Shown here piece after piece: positions 1-9,096 of a stretch of 10,002 bases of DNA; the stretch's first letter is position 1; each line of letters opens with the position of its first letter. The notes beneath the pieces were generated by a model, which searched no databases, had not been told where the DNA came from, and was given only the letters and a program-made list of their open reading frames with translations. A program made the position numbers and the translations under genes. Location: contig NW_003155247.1 in the NCBI RefSeq assembly GCF_000003605.2, forward strand, positions 349,040 to 359,041, read 5' to 3'. This DNA comes from Saccoglossus kowalevskii. Lineage: Eukaryota; Hemichordata; Enteropneusta; Harrimaniidae.

Positions 1-134
1 AATATTCTTCAACCTGGTATTTTTTTATATATTTTATTTTTCATTCTTTTCGTCTGTTTTTTCGAGTTTAAAAAATGTGAGCTGACTGGAGCCTTCATCC
101 CTTGTCTATTTCTTACACTAGATACCAGCCGATA

Positions 135-147
135 CCCCCCCCCCCCC
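135..147. repeat. C13 homopolymer
   Basis: Thirteen consecutive C in AT-rich DNA. Similar runs occur at 866-875 (C10), 3208-3217 (C10) and 4077-4086 (G10). Confidence 0.98.
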
Positions 148-865
148 GCCTCATAGAGACTGCGTATTACAGTTGATTATAGTTTCTGGGCTCCCTGTGG
201 TTAGAGAGTGTATTTTCATTGAAATTTAGTCTGTCAATGTTTGAAATGATGACATTAGATAATAATATGATGTACTAATTTATGAGTTTATTGATTTTGT
301 CTCCAATCACTGGAATCTATCTGTTAAACAGGTAACTGTGTACTGTGTTGCGTTACTTAGAACGTGTCAGTATTAATTCCAGAGATTGATAAGCAGTCAT
401 TTGTAGGATGGTGTTAGGGTTGTGCTGGTGTATAAATGTGTTATGCGTTGTCATCAAATGACATAGTTTCTTGTATTTTATGATCATGTAACTCGGCAAC
501 TAAAGACATCAAAAATCGTCTGTCAACTATAAACATTAATGTGCTCTAAAATATATTAATATTTATTAGTATGTGTGAGTGCTTCTATATATTGTTAAGC
601 TAATAAATAATTACTCATATAATGAATATATAGTTGTTTTCTATGAATTTCTTTTCTGGGGTCATGCACACATTTCATGATTTTGCTCATTGTGTTCTGT
701 AGGGGGCCCATACAACGCGTGTGAAATACAAAACTTGCATGTTCTCTGCATGACAACCACCACCCCTCTAACAACTGCCCTCCTACCTTGAAGTGGTTTA
801 AAAATATTTTAATATTACATTTAAACAGCAATGTATCCAATTTATAGTTTGTTTAAAATTCATTA

Positions 866-875
866 CCCCCCCCCC
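866..875. repeat. C10 homopolymer
   Basis: Ten consecutive C in otherwise AT-rich sequence, one of four such runs in the window. Confidence 0.98.
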
Positions 876-1999
876 AGCATATTCCAGTAATCTATCACAT
901 CGCCTGTTGGGTGAGTTCTGAATTTGAACTTTTTTTGTGTTTTTTTTTTAAGCAAGCAAAATTTGAATATGTAAATTTATATCAAGTCAAAAGAGGCGTT
1001 CTATACCTTTATGATGGTAACCACTAAAATAGCCTTCAGTATCTTGGCCATATCATGCCACTTTGAAGAACTTTTTTAGAATTGTACGGTATTTTGGCTG
1101 GTTAACAAAAAGATTCTGCTTGTTACAAAATCTGGGTAAAATTATGTTATATAAAAATGATCAATTGTTTGGTTAGTCAGTTGTGTATATTTGTTATCCT
1201 CAAGTAAACTCGCATTAAACTTCCAATAACCCCTAGCCCACTGGAACCAAACATTAATCTGAATAAGGCTGTGATGACTTAATGGAATGCTTTGTCACAC
1301 TTAATACATTGTAATTCAAATTGAGTTGCGTCTCAATTAACACGCCAAACATCAAATCAAACTCATCAATTAATTCATTAATTTAGATGCCTCAATGTTT
1401 AACCTGGTGATCAGTGAATGAACGGTCATAATAAAATATTCTTGCTCGGCAGGTTTGTCTGATATCGGAGCATATGTTAATGAGAGATTGAATAATGGTG
1501 AACTGTTATTTCTGAATATAAATAGCGACCATTGTTATCAGGTTCCCACCTAACTACATTGTTGACTTCTTAAAAACTTGTACTCCAATTTATTTGATAC
1601 TTGGTGGACCTCTAATAGATGATTTTTTTTTAAATGTTTTTGTGCTAGGCAACAGTTCCAGACATTGAATGTCATTGTTTTCTCCAGACTTTTTTTGTAA
1701 TATAATTAACAGAAAACAAACTAACAGACTAAATATGACATTGCCTATGATAAAACATCATCAACATTTTATTTTGAACAGAGCAGACTATACATGAAAC
1801 TATTTTGTGGATGGTGACTGAAGCAAATCGCTTTTTAAGTTTAGAACATCTATGTAATTATTGTGTTTAAAAAAGAGGGAACGGCAGGCACGTTGTAATG
1901 CTAATTTAATGTTGAACAGCGCCACCAGTGTTTAGAATACTAACAGCTTTTGTTTTCATCATGTTATAAGTACATGTAAATGGTTTGTCAAAACAGTTA

Positions 2000-2023
2000 C
2001 ATAGACCTTTTCTAAGGTCTATG
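2000..2023. repeat. Perfect 10-base inverted repeat with 4-base loop
   Basis: catagacctt, loop ttct, aaggtctatg: a perfect ten-pair stem. It lies in a stretch without recognised genes. In an animal genome this has no terminator meaning; it may be the remnant of a palindromic insertion or chance. Confidence 0.8.
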
Positions 2024-2431
2024 GTTAAACGTTTTTGTAACCCAACAAGCACCTTACTAGATACAGAAGATTCCCAGAATGTCCATGGCAAATTTAATTT
2101 TTTTCTTTTTTAGGTTTTTGTCAAAAAAAATTTAATTACAATAAATGCACTATTTTAATGGCATTTTAAAAATAATAAATCTGCATGCAATGTCAACATT
2201 TTTGTTTGTGCTTTGCCTCTGATTACACAAAACACATGAGTAGTAACTTCAAATGAAATGAAATATAATCTATTTGTAAACTATGACCTCATTCGAAGCA
2301 AAACACAGAATACTGTGTATGGTATAGAGGGTTTCAGGTCAACTCAATAGACCCTTTGGTATTGCATGTTGTAAATCTCTCCCACCAGTTTTCATGGCTT
2401 TATACTCAATTGACAGATTTGGTTGCAAAAA

Positions 2432-2468
2432 TTTTTAGCAGGTGCCATCTTGAGGTTGGTGCTAAAAA
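2432..2468. repeat. Inverted repeat tttttagca / tgctaaaaa
   Basis: Nine-base perfect arms (2432-2440 and 2460-2468) separated by 19 bases, with A/T-rich extensions on both sides. No function can be assigned. Confidence 0.65.
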
Positions 2469-2679
2469 AAATTGTACTTTTTTGTTGGCCTACTAATAGT
2501 TTGATGTTTCTCATCTTACTTTAGGAATAAACCATTTGAATTCGAGCGAGCTATAGGATTTTTGAAAACAAATGTGTTATGGACTGAAATCAAAGAAAAC
2601 AAATTCCACAGGCTTAATAGTAAGAAAAAAAAATTGGTCTCTCAACAGAAGTTTAAAACAAGCAGCCGGTCGGCTGAGA

Positions 2680-3159
2680 TAGCTCCGCTGTTAGCAATGC
2701 ACATTTCAATTAAAGAACAGAAGATATCATTAGAAAATGAACAATATGTATAGTATCAAAGCAATGAGACTTGCTGTTTTCAACAAGGAGTCAAAAATAT
2801 CACTTTTCACCAAAAATGACAAAAATATTCACCAAATTTAAAGAATTAAAGATATCATTACAAATTGAACAAATCTGAAAGAGGTCCACATGTAGTACCT
2901 ATAAATGTAATATAAAAGCAATCAGACTTGCGGTTTTTAACAAGAAGTCGAAAATGTCACTTTTTACCAAAAATATTCACCAAAATTAGAGAATTGAAGA
3001 TACCAACATAAAATGAACAAACCTAAGAGAGGTCTACCCAAGGTACATATACACCAAGTATCAAAGCATTCAGGCTAGTAGTTTTCAAGAAGTCGAAAAA
3101 GTAAAACATTGACACGGACGACAACTCATAACTGCTCGACAAAGTCGACAGCGGAGCTA
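2680..3159. mobile_element. Possible non-autonomous element: tandem repeat enclosed by a 12-base inverted repeat
   Basis: tagctccgctgt at 2680-2691 and its exact reverse complement acagcggagcta at 3148-3159 bracket the degenerate tandem repeat, giving a 480-base unit. Next to the left arm lies an AGCCG-GT-CGGCT hairpin (2664-2675). These GC-richer words stand out from the AT-rich surroundings. No target-site duplication is visible and no transposase is present, so a short inverted-repeat element or Helitron-like carrier of satellite units is only inferred. Confidence 0.4.
2712..3110. repeat. Degenerate tandem repeat, nearly three units of about 150 bases
   Basis: Matching words recur in the same order. 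gcaatgagacttgc (2761), gcaatcagacttgc (2918) and gcattcaggctagt (3066) are spaced 157 and 148 bases. Each is followed by a word like aacaagaagtcgaaaatgtc and, in the first two units, by caccaaaaat...attcaccaaa. gatatcatta (2723, 2851) and gataccaaca (2999) precede them. Units differ by small indels and substitutions, so this is an old duplication or a fragment of a satellite-like family. It has no coding potential that I recognise. Confidence 0.85.
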
Positions 3160-3207
3160 AAAAATTGCATCATGTGTATATATATAACATATGATTTTGA
3201 GAATGTA

Positions 3208-3217
3208 CCCCCCCCCC
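3208..3217. repeat. C10 homopolymer
   Basis: Ten consecutive C, about 50 bases beyond the right inverted-repeat arm of the candidate element ending at 3159. Confidence 0.98.
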
Positions 3218-4076
3218 ATTGCAAATGGATCAACCCTTACAAGTTGTGTGCTATCGCAGATGGCGCCATGCTTCTAACAGTGGGAACAGCCAGGATAAGA
3301 CACTTGTTTCATAGAGGTGCTGTGGCAATGTTCTAGGTTTACACGTTTTGTCTTCCTCGGACATGTTAATTTATACAGTGGAGAAAGGTTATTCTATCAC
3401 TCACTTTTTAATATCTTTTTTAAAATCGGCAAGTAACCCCATCGACTGACACAATAACCCAGAGTTTGTTGATCTGAATTCTAAAGAATACGTTCAGAAA
3501 CATGCACCCATAAAACCATGTTGTACGTTAGTTCAACATTATTTTATTGTGCTAGCGTAAAGCATATACAAAAGGCGGCCATTCTTGGCAAACAGCCAAA
3601 CTGAAAAGTATAATAATTAGCATAAATACCATAACGATCTGGCACTGTGCCAACCGGCTAAGTCTCTGCCCTGACGACGAACTGTTTGTAAATATGCTTC
3701 CAAACACAATTTATTCACATTTGTTAAACTAGTTTTGACATCTCCTTTATTTGCCTTACAATGGTTTCGACAAAACACTCTTTAGTTTGTTAAAAAATTT
3801 CAATAGCTTTACTTTTGTTAAACAGTAATTTTAACTTGACAAAATACATACATTGCCTATCTAATTTATAATCCATATTTTAGAAAAATTATTAAAAATA
3901 TTGGAGCAATAAAATCAGTATGCCTCCCTCCAAATATAATCAAAGGTGCCACTCATCAAAACTGCAGACAGGACCTTTCTTAAAGGTCACCATATCTTGA
4001 TGGCAGGAAGTGTACAAAAGATCAGTGACCAGACATGTCAGTTCAAAATGAGTTCATCTTTTTTTCCACTTGAAGA

Positions 4077-4086
4077 GGGGGGGGGG
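4077..4086. repeat. G10 homopolymer
   Basis: Ten consecutive G preceded by gaaga; the only long run with G on the plus strand. Confidence 0.98.
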
Positions 4087-6100
4087 ATATGTATTCCATG
4101 AATGTGTATGGAAATGTACTATTGTCAAACTCGCACAGGAATCTATTTGTTAAATTGGAATGGCACGTAAGTCAACCTTACCCTTTTACTTTTTGAGCAA
4201 ATGTACATCAGGTCATTTGGTAGACTTAGGCACCCCATGGTTCATGCAAGGTCTACTGAAGAGTGAAGGGGCGTCTATGAAACCTATCACATTTAGAATT
4301 CAGCATAAATCTAGCATGCAAATAAATGAGGCAGAAAGTATACTCGTACACCTCAAAGGGGCACTTTGTTCTCAAACCAACTAAACATAACCCATACATC
4401 CTTACCACACTTTCTAATCAAGACTTGATACACAAGGAATATCTTAGACACAAATAAATTTTATTAAATATTTAACTCAGAGTACCATACATACAGCTTA
4501 GTTTCATCACAAGTTTGGACAGGTGCCCAAATTCCATTTGGTATACAAAGAGTACAGACAGTTACTTGGGTTTCTAATTTTTTATATTGAGAAAACCAGA
4601 ATCATGCAATATGGTACGCATAATTTCTGAGCAATACCTGTGATGTCCAACCTTCCGCATTTCCTATCATATTTTTAATTTATAGGCAAATAGGTTCAGA
4701 ACCAAGGTTTGCTTTCATGAATTCGTTTGACACGATAAAAAATAGAAAATGTAATAAAGATGGGGTACCCCTTTATGTATTTCCCAAAAACAAGGGGTCC
4801 ACAATCACACTTAGCGTGCAGGAAAGCAGAATTTAGGACCGAGCACAGCACTCATGAAATTAGGTCTATCCTTAATCACAAATTGTGTCTATTGCATTTC
4901 CATTTGCAACTCAACACATTAAATAAAGCTGCTTTTTTATACAAATAAACCCTTCAAAAAAAACTCGAAAGGAAAACAAAATCAATTGGTGTAACACGTT
5001 GACAGAAAGTATTTTTTACAACACTTATTCTTATAGTATAAATCTGTGCAGCTGCAGTAAATCATGAAACATATAAATTCCCTCCCATTGCCCCTCCCTC
5101 CCTCCAAAATGTACTGCACCTAATAATACCCATGATAGCAAAATTGCCCCGGAAATTCAGAAAAGTCTGGAAACTGGGGCACAACTGGCATTGCTACAAT
5201 TATTAAAAAGATGCTCACAGTAATATTTCCCTCCCTAAAGTTTAAGTTATTTGTAACAAAAATATTTTTTCTGCAATGCACAGCATTTTGAAACAATATA
5301 TTATGTAAGGACATCAAAAATTAACATTGAGATGGCTGAATTGTAGGCGACAAAAAAGACAAAAATGACTATGTATACTTTATACATTAAAAGAAACAAA
5401 GTAAAGTTTTCTATACAAAATCCAAAGTTTTGAAAAGCCCACAGAACTGACAGTTTTTACCTGGCGCAACTACTTGCTTCCAGGAAGACCAGAAAGCTAT
5501 AAAAAAAATTGTTTCAATTTCTATAGAATTCATTTGAATACTCATTATTTAAGCATATTCCATGTGACAGATGAACCTTCAAAATCTCACAAGATTTAAT
5601 ACAACTTTAATATTTTGCTGTACAACATATAGAGGATTTCATATCAGTTATTCTGTCGCATGGAAAATGCCTTATAAAGTAAAGCTTTCTGGAAAAATAC
5701 ACCAAAAGTACAAAGAAAGAAAAACACCGAAATACATTTTTTTGTTTTTTTTGTTTGTTTTTAAAAAAAATAACTAAATTAGAACAGAAAAATTACACTT
5801 CATCACATAACTTGTAACAAATTTTAACATTGTGCATTTTTCCATTCATGTTGTGCATTTAAACAACACTATAAACCTCTCATGCTTCCCCCCATTAGCA
5901 GAATTTTTGTGAGTGTAGCTACCAATGTGATTGCCCGAGAACACCTCAGTAGTTCGTACAGCATATCTATTTTATAGAAACATTTTTTTGGGTAGTGTCT
6001 TCACACTCTTCACACTTATTTTCAAACTTTTTTTTTGGATTTTTTTTCTGTAACTAAAATTGAACTAAATGTTACAATATTTTAATATCCAAGTTCAATG

Positions 6101-6101
<1 letters not shown>

Positions 6102-6156
<55 letters not shown>
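6102..6156. repeat. (TA)n microsatellite, about 27 units
   Basis: An uninterrupted TA dinucleotide run of 55 bases followed by the perfect palindrome tatgcatatgcata. It can fold on itself and is likely polymorphic. The Tyr-Ile dipeptide frame across it is an artefact of the repeat. Confidence 0.98.
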
Positions 6157-6159
<3 letters not shown>

Positions 6160-6624
6160 TATGCATAGCAAATATTTATGGCAATATGAGAATGAAAAGG
6201 GGATATATATATTTACAATGGGGCGGAAATTACAAGACTGTTATGCTCCCGGGCAGTCTCAGTGATGAACGTACCTTTTGTTTGTTTTTTGTAATAAACG
6301 TAAAGGCTATTTACAGTGTCGTGTTTGTGAGCTAAGGCAGCAAGCAAAAAGATTCCTTAGGTCTCATTGTCTCTACATTACTATGCCATCCAATGGCAAT
6401 TAATGAAACCCATACCCCCCACCCAACGCAGAGATTTCTTTACAAAATCCCCCTTTTTCATACAATTTCCAAGCAATGCACCAACCTATTACTGGCACAC
6501 TATACTAAATGTTGGCACACTGTTTGGACTTTGTAAACATTTATAAATATGTTTTGAAGCAGAGAAGTGCGAGTATTACTCCTCAAAAAAAAAAGTCAAT
6601 TCTTCAAGCAAATCAAAAAAATAC
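6157..6624. other. No gene seen between the TA repeat and the 6625-6915 inverted repeat
   Basis: AT-rich sequence with a 9-base direct repeat, tggcacact, at 6493-6501 and 6513-6521. No exon or RNA gene is recognisable. It lies downstream of the receptor gene and could be its 3' UTR or intergenic. Confidence 0.5.
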
Positions 6625-6915
6625 TGTGGGCGTTGGGATGCCAATTTGGCACGAAAATTCTTAGTCCAACTGTAACTATGACTGGTGTTTTACAACCTAT
6701 AAATATACATCATAACAATTTTCATTACTAACTAGGGCATTGTACTCGTAGGAGAAAACCAAGTGGAGCACATGGTGGGTAAAATTCTAACTCAAAGTCA
6801 GAGATAAAGAACAAGGATCTAATAGAATAATTCAATTATTTATAATTAACATTAAGTAAATAAGATAAAGTAGTATATATACATAGAGTGCCAAACTGCC
6901 ATCCCACGGCGACAT
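6625..6915. repeat. Imperfect inverted repeat, 28-base arms, 291 bases overall (MITE-like)
   Basis: tgtgggcgttgggatgccaa continuing to 6652, and the arm at 6888-6915 (gtgccaaactgccatcccac and on), are imperfect reverse complements sharing gtgccaaa, tg and catccca with only a few mismatches in the first 20 bases or so. The interior is AT-rich without an ORF. The structure fits a miniature inverted-repeat element or a large hairpin in a transcript; no target-site duplication was evident. Confidence 0.45.
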
Positions 6916-7018
6916 CTTTTGTTAAAATTCTAAACATCTTCTGTGCTTACAACTGTGAGCTATAAGGTAAAATAAAAACAACAAAAAATCGTTAGTTTCT
7001 GTTATAGGACCAAGTCAA

Positions 7019-7065
7019 CTACACAGCATCTGGTTGAGTCAGTGTGAAAGTAACATCAGACAAGC
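7019..7065 (-). CDS. Candidate terminal exon of the LDL receptor family gene (phase unresolved)
   Basis: A strong acceptor, gactttttattttag, ends at 7066. The first nucleotides after it can be read as LSDVTFTLTQPDAV followed by TAG at 7021-7019, a short acidic C terminus of the size expected for this family. That frame needs one base from the previous exon, whereas the clear upstream donor at 7645/7644 leaves phase 0. In phase 0 the exon would instead read ACLMLLSH and stop at 7041-7039. Possible explanations are a missing base near the GG of the donor, use of a weak GC donor (CCAG|GCAGGA) in the previous exon, an unseen small exon, or a different terminal exon. The acceptor is seen directly; its use is inference. 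Confidence 0.35.
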
Positions 7066-7644
7066 CTAAAATAAAAAGTCAAACTACATCAACAGCTTTG
7101 ACAATTCATTAAGTTTTCAAAAAGTAGTTCCCTTTAACCTTCGTTTGACTTTCCATATTTGTGGAATAACTCTTGGAAACTAAAACACATGCGAATGTGT
7201 GGTCAGCCTTGCAACTCAACATTTGTCTATTACTTGTATTATTTTTGATCCATTAACTTGCCATGGAATGCAATATCATTTGTAGTATTAGTGTAATGAA
7301 TCCACATAAACCTCTAACTCAGATGTCGGACAAACTAGATCTGTGCATGCTTGTGATGTTTTTCGGACTACTTTATTTCATGCATTAACAAACATTTGTT
7401 TTTAACAGTGTTATTTGTCACCTGATCACCCCAGTGTATTGATCTGTAAAAGGTAGGGCATTTGGTGTAGTTCAAAATGGCGGAATAAACGATATATGTC
7501 AACTGTGAAAGCTCTATGGTTTGACATTTTCTGTGTTCCTGAGTCAACCAATCACAATGTACAAGTTCTAGATCAAGCAGGTAATTGATAGTTCCCCTTT
7601 CACTCTCACTTTTTCAACACTGATATGCGTAACAGTGCACTTAC
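7066..7644 (-). other. Putative last intron, or alternative 3' end, after the cytoplasmic exon
   Basis: It starts with the consensus donor GTAAGT. If it is spliced to the acceptor at 7066 it is 579 bases, the longest visible intron. If the donor is ignored, the frame continues from YPP for twelve codons (VSALLRISVLKK) and stops at 7608-7606; an AATAAA on the minus strand (7377-7372) lies about 230 bases further on, so a retained-intron, alternatively polyadenylated end is possible. Two more acceptor-like sites (gcttgatctag near 7569; gttgactcag near 7540) lead to short open frames without family similarity. Confidence 0.4.
7372..7377 (-). promoter_or_regulatory. Possible polyadenylation signal AATAAA
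   Basis: TTTATT on the plus strand reads AATAAA on the gene strand, about 230 bases after the stop codon that would be used if the last visible donor is not spliced. This is the only canonical hexamer I found on the gene strand close to the end of the recognisable coding sequence; the next ones I saw are far downstream (about 4463, 3748, 3715 and 3548). AT-rich DNA gives such hexamers by chance. Confidence 0.25.
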
Positions 7645-7765
7645 CGGTGGGTACGTCCTGCCTGGATTGTGCTGATATTTGTCAATCACAAACTGATCTT
7701 CAGTTGTTTTCCTATAAACTGGATTGTCAAAATTCATCGAACTTTTTCGTCTATTGAGGTAGTTC
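7645..7765 (-). CDS. LDL receptor family gene, cytoplasmic-tail exon with FDNPVY endocytosis motif
   Basis: Fifth visible exon, 121 bases, too short to appear in a simple ORF scan. Acceptor cccaaaattag ends at 7766 and completes the phase-2 Arg codon of the previous exon; the donor CCACCG|GTAAGT gives phase 0. It reads NYLNRRKSSMNFDNPVYRKT, then TEDQFVIDKYQHNPGRTYPP. FDNPVY (7714-7731) is the classical NPxY internalisation signal of LDLR-family tails, bound by PTB adaptors such as ARH and Dab. SMNFDNPVY is identical to the VLDLR stretch, and the following RKTTEDQF resembles insect lipophorin receptors as I recall them. Upstream of the motif, the Trp-Lys-Asn residues that vertebrate receptors use for the IDOL ubiquitin ligase are replaced by Tyr-Arg-Arg. 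Splice signals and motif make this exon very secure. Confidence 0.95.
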
Positions 7766-8065
7766 CTAATTTTGGGAAAAAGTCATAAATAAATTACTTA
7801 ATAAAATGCAATTAATTCACAACAAAATATCAACAGAATTTGAGGATAGGGAATAGCAATGCTGTATTTGTTCTTGAAAACACATAAATCAAACATTTAT
7901 TTTAAGCTGGATCCTAAAAATGTGATCAACTTGCATTGATCAGAGATGTATATCTGTCATTTACGAAAATGCAACTTTACATTCTGCCTACATGAATGCC
8001 ATAAATTTAGCAAATTGTAAAAATTAAGCAGTTACAAAAGACTGTAATTAGAAACATTTTCTTAC

Positions 8066-8411
8066 CTCCAAAGCACAAATATTATTGCACCGACAATAAC
8101 GCCAAGTAGTAGAACCACTCCAATTACAATAGCAACTACAGTGCCAGTTGCAATTGCTGCCTCATGAGGCGAGACAATACCAGCATGGTTGTACGTAGTG
8201 GGTCTATTGTCGTGGCTAGAGGGTGTTGTTAAGGTATCGTTTAGTCCTGGATGTGGGGTGACATCAGGCATATCGCACGTATGATGATCATCTCGAAGTT
8301 TAATTCCCACTGGACATAAACACGTGATTTTTGCAGAGCTTGATCTGATTTGTGGTGCAGCCACACACAGGTGAGAGCACTTGCCGTTATTTACGCCGCA
8401 GTGATTAATAC
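8066..8411 (-). CDS. LDL receptor family gene, exon with third EGF module, stalk and transmembrane helix
   Basis: Fourth visible exon, from acceptor tctcatcag (intron end 8412, phase 1) to donor TGGAG|GTAAGA (phase 2). It starts with an EGF-like module of six cysteines (NHC, GKC, HLC, ITC, LC, HTC) containing CVAAPQI, the counterpart of CLPAPQI in vertebrate LDLR and VLDLR. About 40 residues rich in Thr, Pro, Ser and His follow (DVTPHPGLNDTL, TTPSSHDNRPTTY), the position of the O-glycosylated stalk of LDLR, with one N-glycosylation sequon (NDT). A single hydrophobic span, GTVVAIVIGVVLLLGVIVGA continuing to IIFVLW, is the transmembrane helix and contains a GVIVG (GxxxG) pair. The exon therefore makes a type I membrane protein with the tail in the cytosol. 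The open frame upstream of 8411 is intron and is not included. Confidence 0.94.
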
Positions 8412-8583
8412 CTGATGAGATAAAACAAAGACAGTACACCATCAGGGTATGACTCATTTCATTACTGTTTTTTAACAAAATGCAAACCATTTTATCAGAA
8501 CATTACCTAACCTGTTCCAATCTGTAGAGAAGTATAGAGAAATAGAAATGCACATACAGCAAAACTTTAAAGATGGTACTCAC

Positions 8584-8984
8584 CAGCTGGTTGTCTCAAA
8601 GAATGGTATACATGGATAGACATCGGTGAATAAAGTTTCTCTGTAATCGTTGTTGGATCGCTACCAGTGAACTTGTTAGCTTTGTGGATAGATTCTGTTT
8701 CCCAGTCGGTCCAGTACATCAAATCTCCAAACACAGTGATGGAGAAAGGGTGGGATAAAATGGTCTCTGATCTGATAATGTTCACTCTTTCACCTCCATT
8801 CAGGTTTGTGCTGGCAATCATGTTAAGTTTGGCATCGGCCCAGAAAATATGGCGAGTAACATAATCAATTGCTAATCCATTAGGCCACTGTATGTCTTCA
8901 TCAACGAGGACTTGTCGTTGTTGTCCATTCATACCAGCTCTCTCAATTTTTGGTGGTTCGCCCCAGTCAGTCCAGTACATCCAG
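8584..8984 (-). CDS. LDL receptor family gene, exon with the C-terminal half of the YWTD propeller
   Basis: Third visible exon, between acceptor tgcctctccag (intron end 8985) and donor GCTG|GTGAGT (8583). Phase 2 in and phase 1 out join correctly to both neighbours. It encodes GWMYWTDWGEPPKIERAGMNG, DIQWPNGLAIDY, HIFWADAKLN, LSHPFSITVFGDLMYWTDW and the closing blade ANKFTGSD to VYHSLRQPAG, which follow the vertebrate LDLR and VLDLR propellers closely in order and spacing. In LDLR this domain packs on the ligand-binding repeats at acid pH to release lipoprotein in endosomes. One of the two histidines implicated in that switch (LDLR H586 position, SHPFS) is kept; the other (H562 position, KLH) is Asn here (KLN, codon 8822-8824). 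The 112-base intron before it is short. Identification is very firm. Confidence 0.95.
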
Positions 8985-9096
8985 CTGGAGAGGCAAGACA
9001 AAAAGACATTAACATTGAACTCAATCAGTCCCTTTAATATAACAATACTAATATCTACACCAATTTAATCACAAATTGCAAAAATACCACACTTAC

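Larger units (their letters stand above)
1..2679. other. Gene-free AT-rich sequence
   Basis: No exon with recognisable protein similarity, RNA gene or clear splice-bounded frame was found on either strand. The two open frames on the minus strand (595-840 and 1906-2091) have unpatterned translations and lie in simple AT-rich DNA. It contains the C13 and C10 runs and two hairpins listed separately. It may be intergenic, a large intron or part of a long 3' UTR of a neighbour. Confidence 0.6.
3160..6101. other. Gene-free AT-rich sequence, possibly including distal 3' UTR of the receptor gene
   Basis: No supported coding exon on either strand; open frames at 3109-3336, 4160-4384, 4760-4948, 5120-5317 and 5571-5777 are short with no family pattern. 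Canonical AATAAA on the gene strand occurs near 4463, 3748, 3715 and 3548. A 7-base hairpin (gaccttt-ctt-aaaggtc, 3972-3988), a pyrimidine-rich tract (5080-5105) and many A or T runs are present. Confidence 0.55.

Noticed and set aside
3627-3665. ctggcactgtgccaaccggc hairpin considered as a tRNA or SINE fragment
   Set aside because: No cloverleaf, A box or B box could be laid out around it; the stem is only six pairs.
4160-4384. 74-residue plus-strand ORF
   Set aside because: Reads like ordinary protein composition but has no recognisable motif, splice context or neighbour; this length is expected by chance.
6069-6335. 88-residue plus-strand ORF with a long Tyr-Ile run
   Set aside because: The run is the translated (TA)n microsatellite; the rest shows no protein pattern.
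7141-7187. Acceptor-like tgtgttttag followed by FPRVIPQIWKVKRR
   Set aside because: In phase with the FDNPVY exon donor, but the sequence has no similarity to receptor tails and the acceptor is weaker than the one at 7066. Kept only as a minor alternative.
8412-8490. Possible Met start upstream of the third EGF module
   Set aside because: It lies in the intron before acceptor tctcatcag; phase 1 joins cleanly to the previous exon.
8667-8864. 65-residue plus-strand ORF
   Set aside because: Antisense shadow of the well-supported propeller exon at 8584-8984.
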